DNA of 30,572 nt from a virus. The DNA lies in the IMG/VR virus record IMGVR_UViG_3300046462_000381, positions 1 through 30,572 of that record. One strand, given 5' to 3'. The notes under the pieces are model-generated. The model was not told the origin of the DNA. It saw nothing but the letters and a program-made list of their open reading frames with translations, and ran no database searches. Position numbers and translations under genes: made by a program. Below, one piece after another: positions 21,144-28,062 of the stretch (its first letter is position 1; the number at the start of each line of letters is the position of its first letter).

Positions 21144-21512
21144 ATGGAATCCATGTGCCAGCCGGAGAGCACGGAAGGACCGCGCAGCCGTCCTGACCTT
21201 GCCGGCCGAGGGGGTGCGAGGCCCTCGCTTTTCAAGCCGCGCTTCTGCGACGAATGCGGCGAGCGGTTCCAACCCTACACCAGCAGTTCGCGATTCTGCT
21301 GCTCGACGTGCCGCTTGGCACATAACGGGCGCAAACTCAACACGGCGGTTGCGCTTTACGACGCGGTGATGCGCTGGCGCATCGAGCGCCCCAAGCGCGC
21401 GCTGTTCGACTTGACGCAACTCGCCGACCAACTCGCGACCGAGGAACGCATCCGCCGCGCAAAGCGGAAAGCGCGGATCGCGGAGCAGCGCACGAAAACG
21501 AAAGGAAATTGA
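21144..21512 (+). CDS. Zinc-finger protein (122 aa)
   Basis: The protein of 122 residues is read from ATG 21144 (an in-frame ATG at 21123 would overlap the previous gene). About 34-60 contains C-D-E-C-G-E-R-F-Q-P and R-F-C-C-S-T-C-R-L-A-H, a compact two-knuckle zinc site. The C-terminal half is helical and very basic (R-R-A-K-R-K-A-R-I-A-E-Q-R-T-K). This suits a nucleic-acid-binding protein. It lies upstream of RusA and may belong to the recombination set. The exact family is not identified. Confidence 0.7.
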   Translation: MESMCQPESTEGPRSRPDLAGRGGARPSLFKPRFCDECGERFQPYTSSSRFCCSTCRLAHNGRKLNTAVALYDAVMRWRIERPKRALFDLTQLADQLATEERIRRAKRKARIAEQRTKTKGN

Positions 21513-21513
21513 A

Positions 21514-21684
21514 ATGGCCGAAACCCAAAAGCCGACAATCGATCCGCGCGATCCTGACTATTCGCGCCCAGGTATTTTTGCAGATCATAACTGCTGGAAA
21601 TGCAAAGACGGGCGCGACCTGTCGCGATGCCCGACGCCGGATCATCCCGGAAATTGCGGTTTTCCTCACGCGCGGAACGATTGA
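21514..21684 (+). CDS. Cys-rich tiny protein (56 aa)
   Basis: A 56-residue frame runs from ATG 21514 to TGA 21684, one base before the RusA ATG. GGAAATTG upstream serves as ribosome-binding site. The peptide contains D-H-N-C-W-K-C-K-D-G, S-R-C-P-T-P-D-H and N-C-G-F-P-H: four Cys and several His in a plausible zinc-binding order. It fits exactly in the gap between two genes. No family known. Confidence 0.65.
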   Translation: MAETQKPTIDPRDPDYSRPGIFADHNCWKCKDGRDLSRCPTPDHPGNCGFPHARND

Positions 21685-21685
21685 A

Positions 21686-22102
21686 ATGATAACCTTCACC
21701 TGCGCGCCTCCGCCATCGACCAATGCGCTTTACGCGACTGTGCGCGGAAAGCGCGTCAAGTCGATGCGCTACCTAAAATGGATCGATGATGTCGGCTGGG
21801 AAATCAAATCTCAGGTTCGCGGCGCGACCATCGTCGGCCCATTCGAGTTCATGGCGTGGCTCCCGCCCGGCATCGACATCGATAACATCAAGGCGCTGAT
21901 CGATATCATGGGCCCGCCAACCGTGAGATCACGCCACGCGCTCGGCATTACCGAGGACGATTCGCAGATGGAGGCGTGTCACATCTACCGTGACCGCAAT
22001 GCAAAGGTTTGTCGCGTGCAGATCGCGCCGATGGCGGTTGAGTGGGGATTGGATTTAACTAAAGAAACCGATCGCAAAATGGCATGGATTTTAGGCGGAT
22101 GA
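21686..22102 (+). CDS. rusA: RusA-family Holliday junction resolvase
   Basis: The protein of 138 residues starts MITFTCAPPPSTNALYATVR, with P-P-P-S-T-N-A-L-Y like the RusA N-terminus. The catalytic-acid segment G-I-D-I-D-N-I-K-A-L-I-D-I-M is at about 71-84, followed by G-I-T-E-D-D-S-Q-M-E (about 98-107). The paired acidic residues and the lysine match RusA-type endonucleases that cut four-way DNA junctions. The frame is open further upstream, but the ATG at 21686 fits the preceding gene's stop. It would resolve recombination intermediates before packaging. Confidence 0.9.
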   Translation: MITFTCAPPPSTNALYATVRGKRVKSMRYLKWIDDVGWEIKSQVRGATIVGPFEFMAWLPPGIDIDNIKALIDIMGPPTVRSRHALGITEDDSQMEACHIYRDRNAKVCRVQIAPMAVEWGLDLTKETDRKMAWILGG

Positions 22103-22989
22103 CCTACGAGGATTTTCTCGCGACGAAATCTACCGCTGCACCGCCGAGCGGCTGGCCCGATCCGCCGGATATTCCGTATCCGCTCAAACCATTTCAAGCC
22201 GCGATCACGCGATGGGCATTGCGCCGCGGACGCGCGGCGTTGTTCGAGGGCACCGGGCTCGGCAAGACGCTGCAGCAACTCGCCTGGGCGCGCATGGTCT
22301 GCGACGGCGAGGAAGTTCGCGCGCTGATCCTGACGCCGCTCGCCGTTGCCGAGCAGACGGTCGCCGAGGCGGGCAAATTCGGCATCGATGGCATCGCCTA
22401 CGCGCTCGATCAGAAATCAGCCAAGACCGATATTACGGTGACGAATTACGAGCGGTTCGAGAAATTCGATATCGAGCAATACGGCGCGATCGTGCTGGAC
22501 GAAAGCGGCATCATCAAATCGCACGACGGCGCAACGCGCACGATGCTGACCGAAGCATGCATCAACGTGCCGTGGAAACTGTGCTGCACCGCGACGCCAG
22601 CCCCGAACGATTACGCCGAACTCGGACAGCACGCGGAGTTTCTTGGCGTGATGACGGCCAAGGAAATGCTGTCGATGTTCTTTGTTCACGACAGCGGTAT
22701 CCGCGCCGACGATGATCGCGCCGGGCATGATGGCTGGCGCTTGAAACGCCACGCCGAGCGCGATTTCTGGCGCTGGCTGGTCTCATGGTCTGTCATGGTA
22801 CGCCATCCCCGCGATCTCGGCTTCGACGCGCCGGAATACGATCTGCCGCCGTTGCAGATGCACCAGATCACCGTCGCGGCCAACCATGACGCGCCGAGCG
22901 CCGGCAGTCTGTTCGCATTGCCGGCCAGCACGCTCGGCGAGCGGATCACGGCGCGCAAGGATACGGCCGAGGCGCCGACGAGGAATTGA
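22099..22989 (+). CDS. SNF2/SF2-type helicase, N-terminal domain only (truncated)
   Basis: The protein of 296 residues starts at ATG 22099 (ATGA overlap with rusA; ATG 22084 is also possible). It contains L-K-P-F-Q-A-A-I-T-R-W-A-L (Q-motif), Walker A-like E-G-T-G-L-G-K-T-L, I-V-L-D-E-S-G-I-I-K (DEAH-equivalent, DESG), T-A-T-P-A-P-N-D-Y and the R-H-P-R-D-L-G-F region. These match the first RecA-like domain of SNF2-type phage helicases. In relatives I know, this is followed by a second helicase domain and then an N6-methylase region. Here the frame stops shortly after L-P-A-S-T-L-G-E-R. The second domain (motifs IV-VI) is missing, so it is probably inactive or altered. Confidence 0.8.
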   Translation: MTYEDFLATKSTAAPPSGWPDPPDIPYPLKPFQAAITRWALRRGRAALFEGTGLGKTLQQLAWARMVCDGEEVRALILTPLAVAEQTVAEAGKFGIDGIAYALDQKSAKTDITVTNYERFEKFDIEQYGAIVLDESGIIKSHDGATRTMLTEACINVPWKLCCTATPAPNDYAELGQHAEFLGVMTAKEMLSMFFVHDSGIRADDDRAGHDGWRLKRHAERDFWRWLVSWSVMVRHPRDLGFDAPEYDLPPLQMHQITVAANHDAPSAGSLFALPASTLGERITARKDTAEAPTRN

Positions 22990-23378
22990 CCGATGAAGCG
23001 ATAAGGACGCGCGCGGAAGATGGCAACCGCTCAGCGGCGCAGCACAAATCAATCCTGATCTGGCAACGCTATGCGGAGCCGGTCTGGAACGACATCGCGC
23101 AAAGCGACGTGTTGTCGCATCGCGTGGCGCGCGCCGAAGCGGACGAGCGGCATATCTCGCCATTGCAGTTGACGCCGATCCGGCGCTGCTTGCAGCTATG
23201 GACAAATCCCGGCGATGTCGTGCTATCGCCGTTTACCGGCATCGGCAGCGCCGGCTATGTAGCAATCGAGATGGGGCGCAAATTCATCGGCGCGGAATTG
23301 AAGCCATCCTATTTCCGGCAAGTCGTCGATAATTTGCGCCTCGCAGAGCAAAACAAACTTGACGTTTCGCTATTTTGA
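22986..23378 (+). pseudogene. N6-adenine/N4-cytosine DNA methylase, C-terminal fragment
   Basis: The frame begins near a TTG at 22986, overlapping the helicase stop, and codes 130 residues. W-Q-R-Y-A-E-P-V-W-N-D-I, then D-E-R-H-I-S-P-L-Q-L-T-P-I-R-R and V-L-S-P-F-T-G-I-G-S-A-G-Y-V-A (SAM-binding motif I), then G-R-K-F-I-G-A-E-L are typical of the end of phage methylases. The catalytic D-P-P-Y/W motif, which comes earlier in this arrangement, is absent. I read it as what remains after an out-of-frame deletion joining helicase and methylase. A small remnant protein might still be made. Confidence 0.7.
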
Positions 23379-23435
23379 TAATTTTATGCGTCTGCGCAAT
23401 TCTTTTCCAGCGCAGAAAGACGGAGAAAAACGAAA

Positions 23436-23645
23436 ATGCCTTCCCATTTGCTGATGACCATGAAAGTTCCGTTGCCAGAGGGTTCGCTGGTCGACCAAGG
23501 CGACGCGCTCGGCGCGATCAAGCTCGCACGCGACGCGCTCGTCGAGGCGCTTCCGGCCGGCGAATACAGCGACAAGATCGTCAAGTCGAGCGGCAACCCG
23601 CGCAAGCCGCGCGCCAAGAAGGCGTGGGTCGCCGAGGCGGCATAA
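23436..23645 (+). CDS. Small protein (69 aa)
   Basis: The 69-residue protein starts MPSHLLMTMKVPLPEGSLVD with GGAGAAAAACGAAA upstream. It has a helical middle (A-I-K-L-A-R-D-A-L-V-E-A-L) and a very basic tail (N-P-R-K-P-R-A-K-K-A-W). Last gene before promoter copy 3. Short proteins of this plan occur in related phages; function unknown. Confidence 0.65.
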   Translation: MPSHLLMTMKVPLPEGSLVDQGDALGAIKLARDALVEALPAGEYSDKIVKSSGNPRKPRAKKAWVAEAA

Positions 23646-23650
23646 CCGAC

Positions 23651-23692
23651 AGAAACTTTTTCTTGACGGCGAGCGGGCATCCGAAATAGGAT
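23651..23692 (+). promoter_or_regulatory. Rightward promoter element, copy 3
   Basis: AGAAACTTTTTCTTGAC (23651-23667) differs from the other two copies at one base. It gives -35 TTGACG (23663-23668) and, after 18 bases, TAGGAT (23687-23692) as a good -10. It lies 5 bases after a stop codon and about 40 bases before the ATG at 23731, so it should drive the recombination group downstream. Confidence 0.85.
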
Positions 23693-23730
23693 GCTCGCAT
23701 CGTCAACCGAACGTGAACAGGAACGAAACG

Positions 23731-23922
23731 ATGATCATCACTTTAACGCTTCAGATCGATAACGATCTTTCCGACGTAGTTGCTCGCGCATTTCAAAATG
23801 TCGCAGAACATGTCGGCAATCATGGCTACAATGATGGATGCTGGGAAACTGCCGAAACATGGCAGGGCATCAATAACTTCCGAATTGACCGCCGAGATTT
23901 TACGCGAGGAGAGGTGGCATGA
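23731..23922 (+). CDS. Small protein (63 aa)
   Basis: The 63-residue protein starts MIITLTLQIDNDLSDVVARA. The ATG at 23731, with AGGAACG just upstream, is preferred to a GTG 18 bases earlier. A beta strand is followed by a helix and N-H-G-Y-N-D-G-C-W-E-T-A-E-T-W. First gene after promoter copy 3 and coupled (ATGA) to the next. No family recognised. Confidence 0.65.
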   Translation: MIITLTLQIDNDLSDVVARAFQNVAEHVGNHGYNDGCWETAETWQGINNFRIDRRDFTRGEVA

Positions 23923-24428
23923 CCGCCCCGCGCCGCAACCGCGCCATCATCGCCGATCTTGACGAGTTGACGCCGGAAAAGATCGCCGGCCTGCCGATCG
24001 GCGAACTCTGCATGTTGCAGGACGAGTTGACCGAAGCCGCAGCCGAATTGAAGCGCCGCACCGCACGGCTGCTGGCCGGTCTCGGCGTTCGGTATGGCGC
24101 CAAAGATCGCGCGCTGCGCGGCTCCAAGCCAACCGGTATCTTGCATTTCGACGACGCAGATTTCGGCGTCGAATCGGATGCGACCAAGACCGTCAAATGG
24201 GATCAGGCAAAACTCGAAGCCGCGCTGAACGCGATCCCGGACGGATGGACGCATTACGCGAAATACAATCTGGAAGTCGAGGAACGCAAGTTCACGGCCG
24301 CGCCGCCGACGATCCAGACACAACTCCTGCCCGCGCGCACGGTGATCGTCGCGCCGAGCAAGTTCAAGATCGTGCGCAAGGAGGGGGGGCGGGAAATGAT
24401 CTGGCTGATCGAGGCCGGTGATGCCTGA
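23919..24428 (+). CDS. Conserved phage early protein (169 aa)
   Basis: The 169-residue protein starts MTAPRRNRAIIADLDELTPE. It has an N-terminal helical hairpin (E-L-C-M-L-Q-D-E-L-T-E-A-A-A-E-L-K-R-R-T) and then D-A-T-K-T-V-K-W-D-Q-A-K-L-E-A-A, a segment I associate with uncharacterised proteins encoded next to phage recombination genes. It ends in beta-rich sequence. Its stop overlaps the start of the next gene by 8 bases. A role alongside the Sak4-like ATPase is inferred from position only. Confidence 0.7.
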   Translation: MTAPRRNRAIIADLDELTPEKIAGLPIGELCMLQDELTEAAAELKRRTARLLAGLGVRYGAKDRALRGSKPTGILHFDDADFGVESDATKTVKWDQAKLEAALNAIPDGWTHYAKYNLEVEERKFTAAPPTIQTQLLPARTVIVAPSKFKIVRKEGGREMIWLIEAGDA

Positions 24429-24577
24429 CCGCCCGATAGCGCCACCCGATGATCCGCGCGTGGCCGCGATGCGCGACATACTCCAGCGCCTCGACGAAGA
24501 CGCAGCCCTCGAACGTGCCATAAAATCCCTCAGTCAACAGGGGAGAGTGAAAATGCCTGATTGGACGCCGGGACCGT
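24419..24577 (+). repeat. Direct repeat, copy 1 (partner at 24849-25007)
   Basis: This 159-base unit matches 24849-25007 at an offset of 430 bases with about 12 differences (about 92% identity by my count). A perfect run of about 75 bases is included. Three of the first four substitutions are silent, so both copies appear to be kept as coding sequence. The unit covers the first 44 codons, the internal ribosome-binding site and the start of the W-T-P-G-P-W part. Confidence 0.88.
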
Positions 24578-24858
24578 GGCGCTTCGAGGAACAGACCGGT
24601 CCGCGAGATGTCCGCCTCAAGCGGCGGCACTGGCAGTTCGGTCAAGTCCACGCGCCCGCAAGAGGCGTCGGCTTTGCGTTCGGCGATGATGAGGCCAACG
24701 CCCGCCTGATCGCCGCCGCGCCCGAGTTGTACGAGGCGCTGGCGGAAGTGACGGCAGAATTGGCGGGATTGCATTTCGAGCAAGGTATCAAAAACGAACC
24801 GAGCATCGTTCGTGCTGAAGCGGCGCTCGCCAAGGCACGAGGAAAGGCTGATGCCTGA
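24421..24858 (+). CDS. Tandem-duplicate gene, copy 1 (145 aa), with internal start
   Basis: The first 44 codons, beginning MPDRPIAPPDDPRVAAMRDI, form a helical module. In frame, GGGGAGAGTGAAAATG places a strong ribosome-binding site before an internal ATG at 24553, starting P-D-W-T-P-G-P-W. Phage proteins of that W-T-P-G-P-W family usually start exactly there. The rest carries A-N-A-R-L-I-A-A-A-P-E-L-Y-E-A-L, a hallmark of the family, and ends A-E-A-A-L-A-K-A-R-G-K-A. Two products may be made, a long and a short form. A near copy follows immediately. Function unknown. Confidence 0.75.
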   Translation: MPDRPIAPPDDPRVAAMRDILQRLDEDAALERAIKSLSQQGRVKMPDWTPGPWRFEEQTGPRDVRLKRRHWQFGQVHAPARGVGFAFGDDEANARLIAAAPELYEALAEVTAELAGLHFEQGIKNEPSIVRAEAALAKARGKADA

Positions 24859-25007
24859 CCGCCCGACAGCGCCGCCCGACGATCCGCGCGTGGCCGCGAT
24901 GCGCGACATACTCCAGCGCCTCGACGAAGACGCAGCCCTCGAACGTGCCATAAAGTCCCTCGGTTGGAAGGGGAGAGTGAAAATGTCTGATTGGACGCCG
25001 GGGCCCT
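24849..25007 (+). repeat. Direct repeat, copy 2 (partner at 24419-24577)
   Basis: Second copy of the 159-base unit. Divergence rises sharply after it: the two proteins share the N-terminal module but differ through much of the middle before the common A-R-L-I-A-A-x-P-E-L-Y-E-A-L segment. This suggests that the duplicated N-terminal stretch is younger than, or has been homogenised separately from, the rest. Confidence 0.88.
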
Positions 25008-25309
25008 GGGCTTCGCGGGATTTTCCCGATGATTGGGACGTTGGTGGCCCCGAGGACGGATCGTCGCCTGCGTTCTGCATCGGTACAGATGACGATGTTG
25101 TTGCGGTCGTTTACGGCGATTACCATGACCGCGATCAGGGTAAAAACGATGCTCGCCTGATCGCCGCCACACCCGAGCTTTACGAGGCGCTGACTGCGTT
25201 GCTACGCGAAGTCAAGAAAGCGGGGTTTGAGAGTGCCCACGACTATGGCTGGCCGACGGTCATCCCGGCAGCAGATGCCGCACTCGCCAAGGCGCGGGGA
25301 GAAAGCTGA
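24851..25309 (+). CDS. Tandem-duplicate gene, copy 2 (152 aa), with internal start
   Basis: Read from ATG 24851, which overlaps the end of copy 1. Residues 1-44 are nearly identical to copy 1. The internal ATG at 24983 has the same GGGGAGAGTGAAA ahead of it and opens S-D-W-T-P-G-P-W. The body continues with D-D-D-V-V-A-V-V-Y-G-D-Y-H-D-R-D, N-D-A-R-L-I-A-A-T-P-E-L-Y-E-A-L and ends A-D-A-A-L-A-K-A-R-G-E-S. Its stop overlaps the next ATG (TGATG). Function unknown; the acidic patch suggests protein or metal contacts. Confidence 0.75.
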   Translation: MPDRPTAPPDDPRVAAMRDILQRLDEDAALERAIKSLGWKGRVKMSDWTPGPWASRDFPDDWDVGGPEDGSSPAFCIGTDDDVVAVVYGDYHDRDQGKNDARLIAATPELYEALTALLREVKKAGFESAHDYGWPTVIPAADAALAKARGES

Positions 25310-26136
25310 TGGCGATTTCGCTCGCCAGCCTGCGCCGCGGCCCACAGCGCCGCCCGCCGCGCATGATCGTGTACGGGCCGGAGAAGATCGGCAAATCAAC
25401 TTTCGCCGCCAGTGCGCCCAAACCGATCTTCATTCCAACCGAGGATGGCACCGACGCGCTCGACGTGTCGGCGTTCCCGCTCGCCAAAAGCCTGCAGGAC
25501 GTGCTCGACGCGATCGGCGTGCTGATTACCGAGGATCACGATTTTGAGACGCTGGTGATCGACAGCGCCGATTGGCTCGAAACGCTGGTGCATCACAAGA
25601 TCGCCGCCGATCACAACGCGCCATCAATCCAGGGGTCCGGCAGCAAGGGCGATCCGCTTGGCTACGGCAAGGGATACGGCCTCGCGGCCGATCAGTGGCG
25701 CGTCATCCTTGAAGGCTGCGACCTGCTGCGCAACGAAAAAGGCATGGTCATCCTTTTCCTGGCGCACTACAAAATCAAGAGATTCGACGATCCGACCAGC
25801 GACAGCTATGACCGGTTCATGCTCGACCTGCACGATAGCTCGTCGTCGCTTTTGCGCGAATGGTGCGACATCATCGGTTTTCTCAATCTGCGCATCAGCC
25901 TCGATCGCACCGATGCGGGCTTCAACCGCAAGATCGTCAAGGGCAAGAGCGGCGGCGACCGAATGCTCTATCTGGAGGATCGCCCCGGCTTCGTCGCCGG
26001 CAACCGTTACGGCTTACCCGACGAGATCATGGTGCCGCGCGAGAACGGCTGGTCTGCCTTCGCCGCCGAACTCGCCAAGGTGATGATGCCGAAGGTGGCC
26101 GAAACGGCCAAACCGAAACCCGTCAAAGCAGCGTGA
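25309..26136 (+). CDS. RecA-like recombination ATPase (Sak4-type, AAA_24-like)
   Basis: The protein of 275 residues starts MAISLASLRRGPQRRPPRMI. Walker A is G-P-E-K-I-G-K-S-T at 23-31 and Walker B-like L-V-I-D-S is at 82-86. A helicase-like L-F-L-A-H-Y-K-I-K-R-F (about 149-159) matches the Q-x-x-A-H sensor region of this family. The layout fits phage Sak4 proteins, single-RecA-core ATPases that support single-strand annealing together with an SSB. It is followed directly by DUF669 and a Cas4-like nuclease, a frequent trio in phages. Annealing function is inferred from the family. Confidence 0.85.
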   Translation: MAISLASLRRGPQRRPPRMIVYGPEKIGKSTFAASAPKPIFIPTEDGTDALDVSAFPLAKSLQDVLDAIGVLITEDHDFETLVIDSADWLETLVHHKIAADHNAPSIQGSGSKGDPLGYGKGYGLAADQWRVILEGCDLLRNEKGMVILFLAHYKIKRFDDPTSDSYDRFMLDLHDSSSSLLREWCDIIGFLNLRISLDRTDAGFNRKIVKGKSGGDRMLYLEDRPGFVAGNRYGLPDEIMVPRENGWSAFAAELAKVMMPKVAETAKPKPVKAA

Positions 26137-26149
26137 AAGGAACGCGAAA

Positions 26150-26668
26150 ATGGCCGATCTACCCGATGTGTCCGGCGTCGATCCCAATGCCGGATCGTTT
26201 CCCGTGCTCCCGCGCGGGCAATATCCCGTTCACATTTACGACAGCGAGAAGAAGACCACGAGCGATGGCGAGGGCGAATATCTGCGCCTCTACATGGAGG
26301 TCATCCAGGGCGAGCATTCCGGCCAGAAGATGGCCTGGTGCGACCTCAATCTGTGGAACCGCAGCCAGCAGGCTGTCGAGATCGCGCAGCGCCAGTTGGC
26401 GCAGATCTGCCACGCGACGAATACGGTCGGCGCGCGCGACAGCGCAGCGTTTCATCACAAGGCGATGATCGCCGATGTCGACGTGCAGCCGGCGCGCAAT
26501 GACCCGAGAACCGGCAAAAGCTACGGCGAGCGCAACATCTATCGCCGCTTCCTGCCGATCAACGGCACGGCGCAGCCGGCGGCGAGCGGTGCGGGCGGCA
26601 TTGCGGCCGCAACTGCGGTATCCACGCCAGCAGCGACCGCGCGCGGCAGTGCGCCATGGAGGCGATAA
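26150..26668 (+). CDS. DUF669-type single-stranded-DNA-binding-like protein
   Basis: The protein of 172 residues starts MADLPDVSGVDPNAGSFPVL, after AAAGGAACG. The body contains L-P-R-G-Q-Y-P-V-H-I-Y-D-S-E-K-K, G-E-Y-L-R-L-Y-M-E-V-I-Q-G-E-H-S-G-Q-K and A-V-E-I-A-Q-R-Q-L-A-Q-I-C-H-A, all typical of DUF669. This family commonly stands beside Sak4 or Erf and is thought to act as an SSB-like partner. The tail is low-complexity A, G, T and S ending G-S-A-P-W-R-R, the flexible acidic-free end seen in some relatives. Confidence 0.88.
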   Translation: MADLPDVSGVDPNAGSFPVLPRGQYPVHIYDSEKKTTSDGEGEYLRLYMEVIQGEHSGQKMAWCDLNLWNRSQQAVEIAQRQLAQICHATNTVGARDSAAFHHKAMIADVDVQPARNDPRTGKSYGERNIYRRFLPINGTAQPAASGAGGIAAATAVSTPAATARGSAPWRR

Positions 26669-26677
26669 CGGCAGATC

Positions 26678-27634
26678 ATGCCCGCCATCCCCGCACCATC
26701 CGACCCGACGCTTGAAGCCGTAGATCGCGCGATCGAGGCGGGACAGGAGACACGCCTGAGCAATCGCTTGGGCGCGTCTCAGATCGGTAATCCGTGCGAG
26801 CGCGCGTTGTGGTACGGCTTCCGCTGGACTACCGCGCCGCGCTTCGATGCCGCTACGCTCAAACGGTTTCAAGACGGCCACGACGGCGAAGCGCAGATGG
26901 CGGCGCGGCTGCGCGCGATATCGTGCATCGAAATTCACACGCATGATCCTGAGACCGGCAATCAATTCGAGTTGACCGCGATCGAAGGGCATTTCGTCTG
27001 CTACATCGATGGCGTCGTGCTCGGCTTGCTGCAAGCGCCGAAGACCTGGCATGTCTGGGAACACAAGGTCAGCGAGAAATACGCCGCGTTCGTGCGCCTC
27101 GTCGGCAACTATGGCGGCAAGGCGGCGCTGCGTGAGTGGAACGAAGTCTACTACGCGCAAGCCGTGATCGGCATGCATCTGACCGAGTTGACCCGCCACT
27201 ACCTCACCGTCTCGTCGCCCGGCGGCCGCAACACGATGTCGTGTCGCACCGAGGCCAATCCCGAGGAAGCCTTGCGCCTGCTTGCCAAGGCGCGGCGCGT
27301 GATCGAGGCTCCGAACGCACCGACACGGATCAGCAATGACCCGGCCTTCTTCCGATGCCGCTTCTGTGACCATGCGGAGGCCTGTCATGGCGACAAGCGC
27401 CCGCTGGTGTCCTGCCGCTCCTGCCTTCATTCCTCGCCCACAGAGGGCGGAAACTGGCACTGCGCGCGATTTGGCAAGACACTTACGATCGACGAGCAGA
27501 AAGAGGGGTGCCCGGCGCATCTCTATATCCCAAGCATGATCAACGGCGAGCAGATCGACGCAGCCGAAGATGGCGCGTGGGTGCTGTACCGGCTGCGCGA
27601 CGGCAGCGAATGGTGCGATGGGGTTGCGGCGTAA
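26678..27634 (+). CDS. Cas4/RecB-like PD-(D/E)xK nuclease with Cys cluster
   Basis: The protein of 318 residues starts MPAIPAPSDPTLEAVDRAIE. L-G-A-S-Q-I-G-N-P-C-E-R-A-L-W-Y at 31-46 includes a Cys (C40). Catalytic-type residues are D111 in C-Y-I-D-G and E128-x-K130 in W-E-H-K. A later Y-Y-A-Q-A-V-I-G-M-H-L resembles the Q-x-x-x-Y region. The C-terminal part has F-R-C-R-F-C-D-H-A-E-A-C-H and then C-R-S-C-L-H-S, C-A-R and G-C-P-A-H, an Fe-S or zinc cluster like Cas4 plus an extra zinc-ribbon-like block. It probably acts as exonuclease producing single strands for the Sak4/DUF669 pair. Confidence 0.82.
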   Translation: MPAIPAPSDPTLEAVDRAIEAGQETRLSNRLGASQIGNPCERALWYGFRWTTAPRFDAATLKRFQDGHDGEAQMAARLRAISCIEIHTHDPETGNQFELTAIEGHFVCYIDGVVLGLLQAPKTWHVWEHKVSEKYAAFVRLVGNYGGKAALREWNEVYYAQAVIGMHLTELTRHYLTVSSPGGRNTMSCRTEANPEEALRLLAKARRVIEAPNAPTRISNDPAFFRCRFCDHAEACHGDKRPLVSCRSCLHSSPTEGGNWHCARFGKTLTIDEQKEGCPAHLYIPSMINGEQIDAAEDGAWVLYRLRDGSEWCDGVAA

Positions 27635-28050
27635 TGTCCAGATCCGGTTATGGCGATTACGATTGGTGCGATTATCCAGAGTGGGCACTGATCCGCTGGC
27701 GTGGTGCGGTCAAAAGCGCATTTCGTGGCCGACGCGGACAAGCCTTCCTCCGAGAAATGCTTGTGGCGCTTGATGCATTGCCAGTCTCGCATCTCGTCGC
27801 AAATGAACTTGAAACTGCCGGAGAGGTATGCGCGCTCGGCGCAGTTGGACGCGCGCGTCATATTGATATGGTTAAAATTGATCCCGAAGATCGCGAGACG
27901 GTAGCCACTACATTCGGCATAGCAGCCGCAATGGCTGCGGAGATCATGTATGAAAATGATGAAGCAATCGGTAGTCGCGAAACGCCAGAACGGCGCTTTG
28001 ACCGAATGCGTCATTGGATTGCATCAGAAATCAAATCCGAAACAACCTGA
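27634..28050 (+). CDS. Conserved phage protein (138 aa)
   Basis: The protein of 138 residues starts MSRSGYGDYDWCDYPEWALI at an ATG in a TAATG overlap with the nuclease gene. W-R-G-A-V-K-S-A-F-R-G-R-R-G-Q-A-F-L-R-E-M, A-L-D-A-L-P and the later E-D-R-E-T-V-A-T-T-F-G-I-A form a pattern I have seen in uncharacterised proteins from many tailed phages. It is helical without a catalytic motif. Its conservation next to replication or lysis genes suggests a core but unknown role. Confidence 0.78.
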   Translation: MSRSGYGDYDWCDYPEWALIRWRGAVKSAFRGRRGQAFLREMLVALDALPVSHLVANELETAGEVCALGAVGRARHIDMVKIDPEDRETVATTFGIAAAMAAEIMYENDEAIGSRETPERRFDRMRHWIASEIKSETT

Positions 28051-28062
28051 TCGGATGGAGCG

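Noticed and set aside
26159-27688. Minus-strand open frame (509 codons) opposite DUF669 and the Cas4-like gene
   Set aside because: Antisense shadow spanning two well-supported genes and their intergenic gap.
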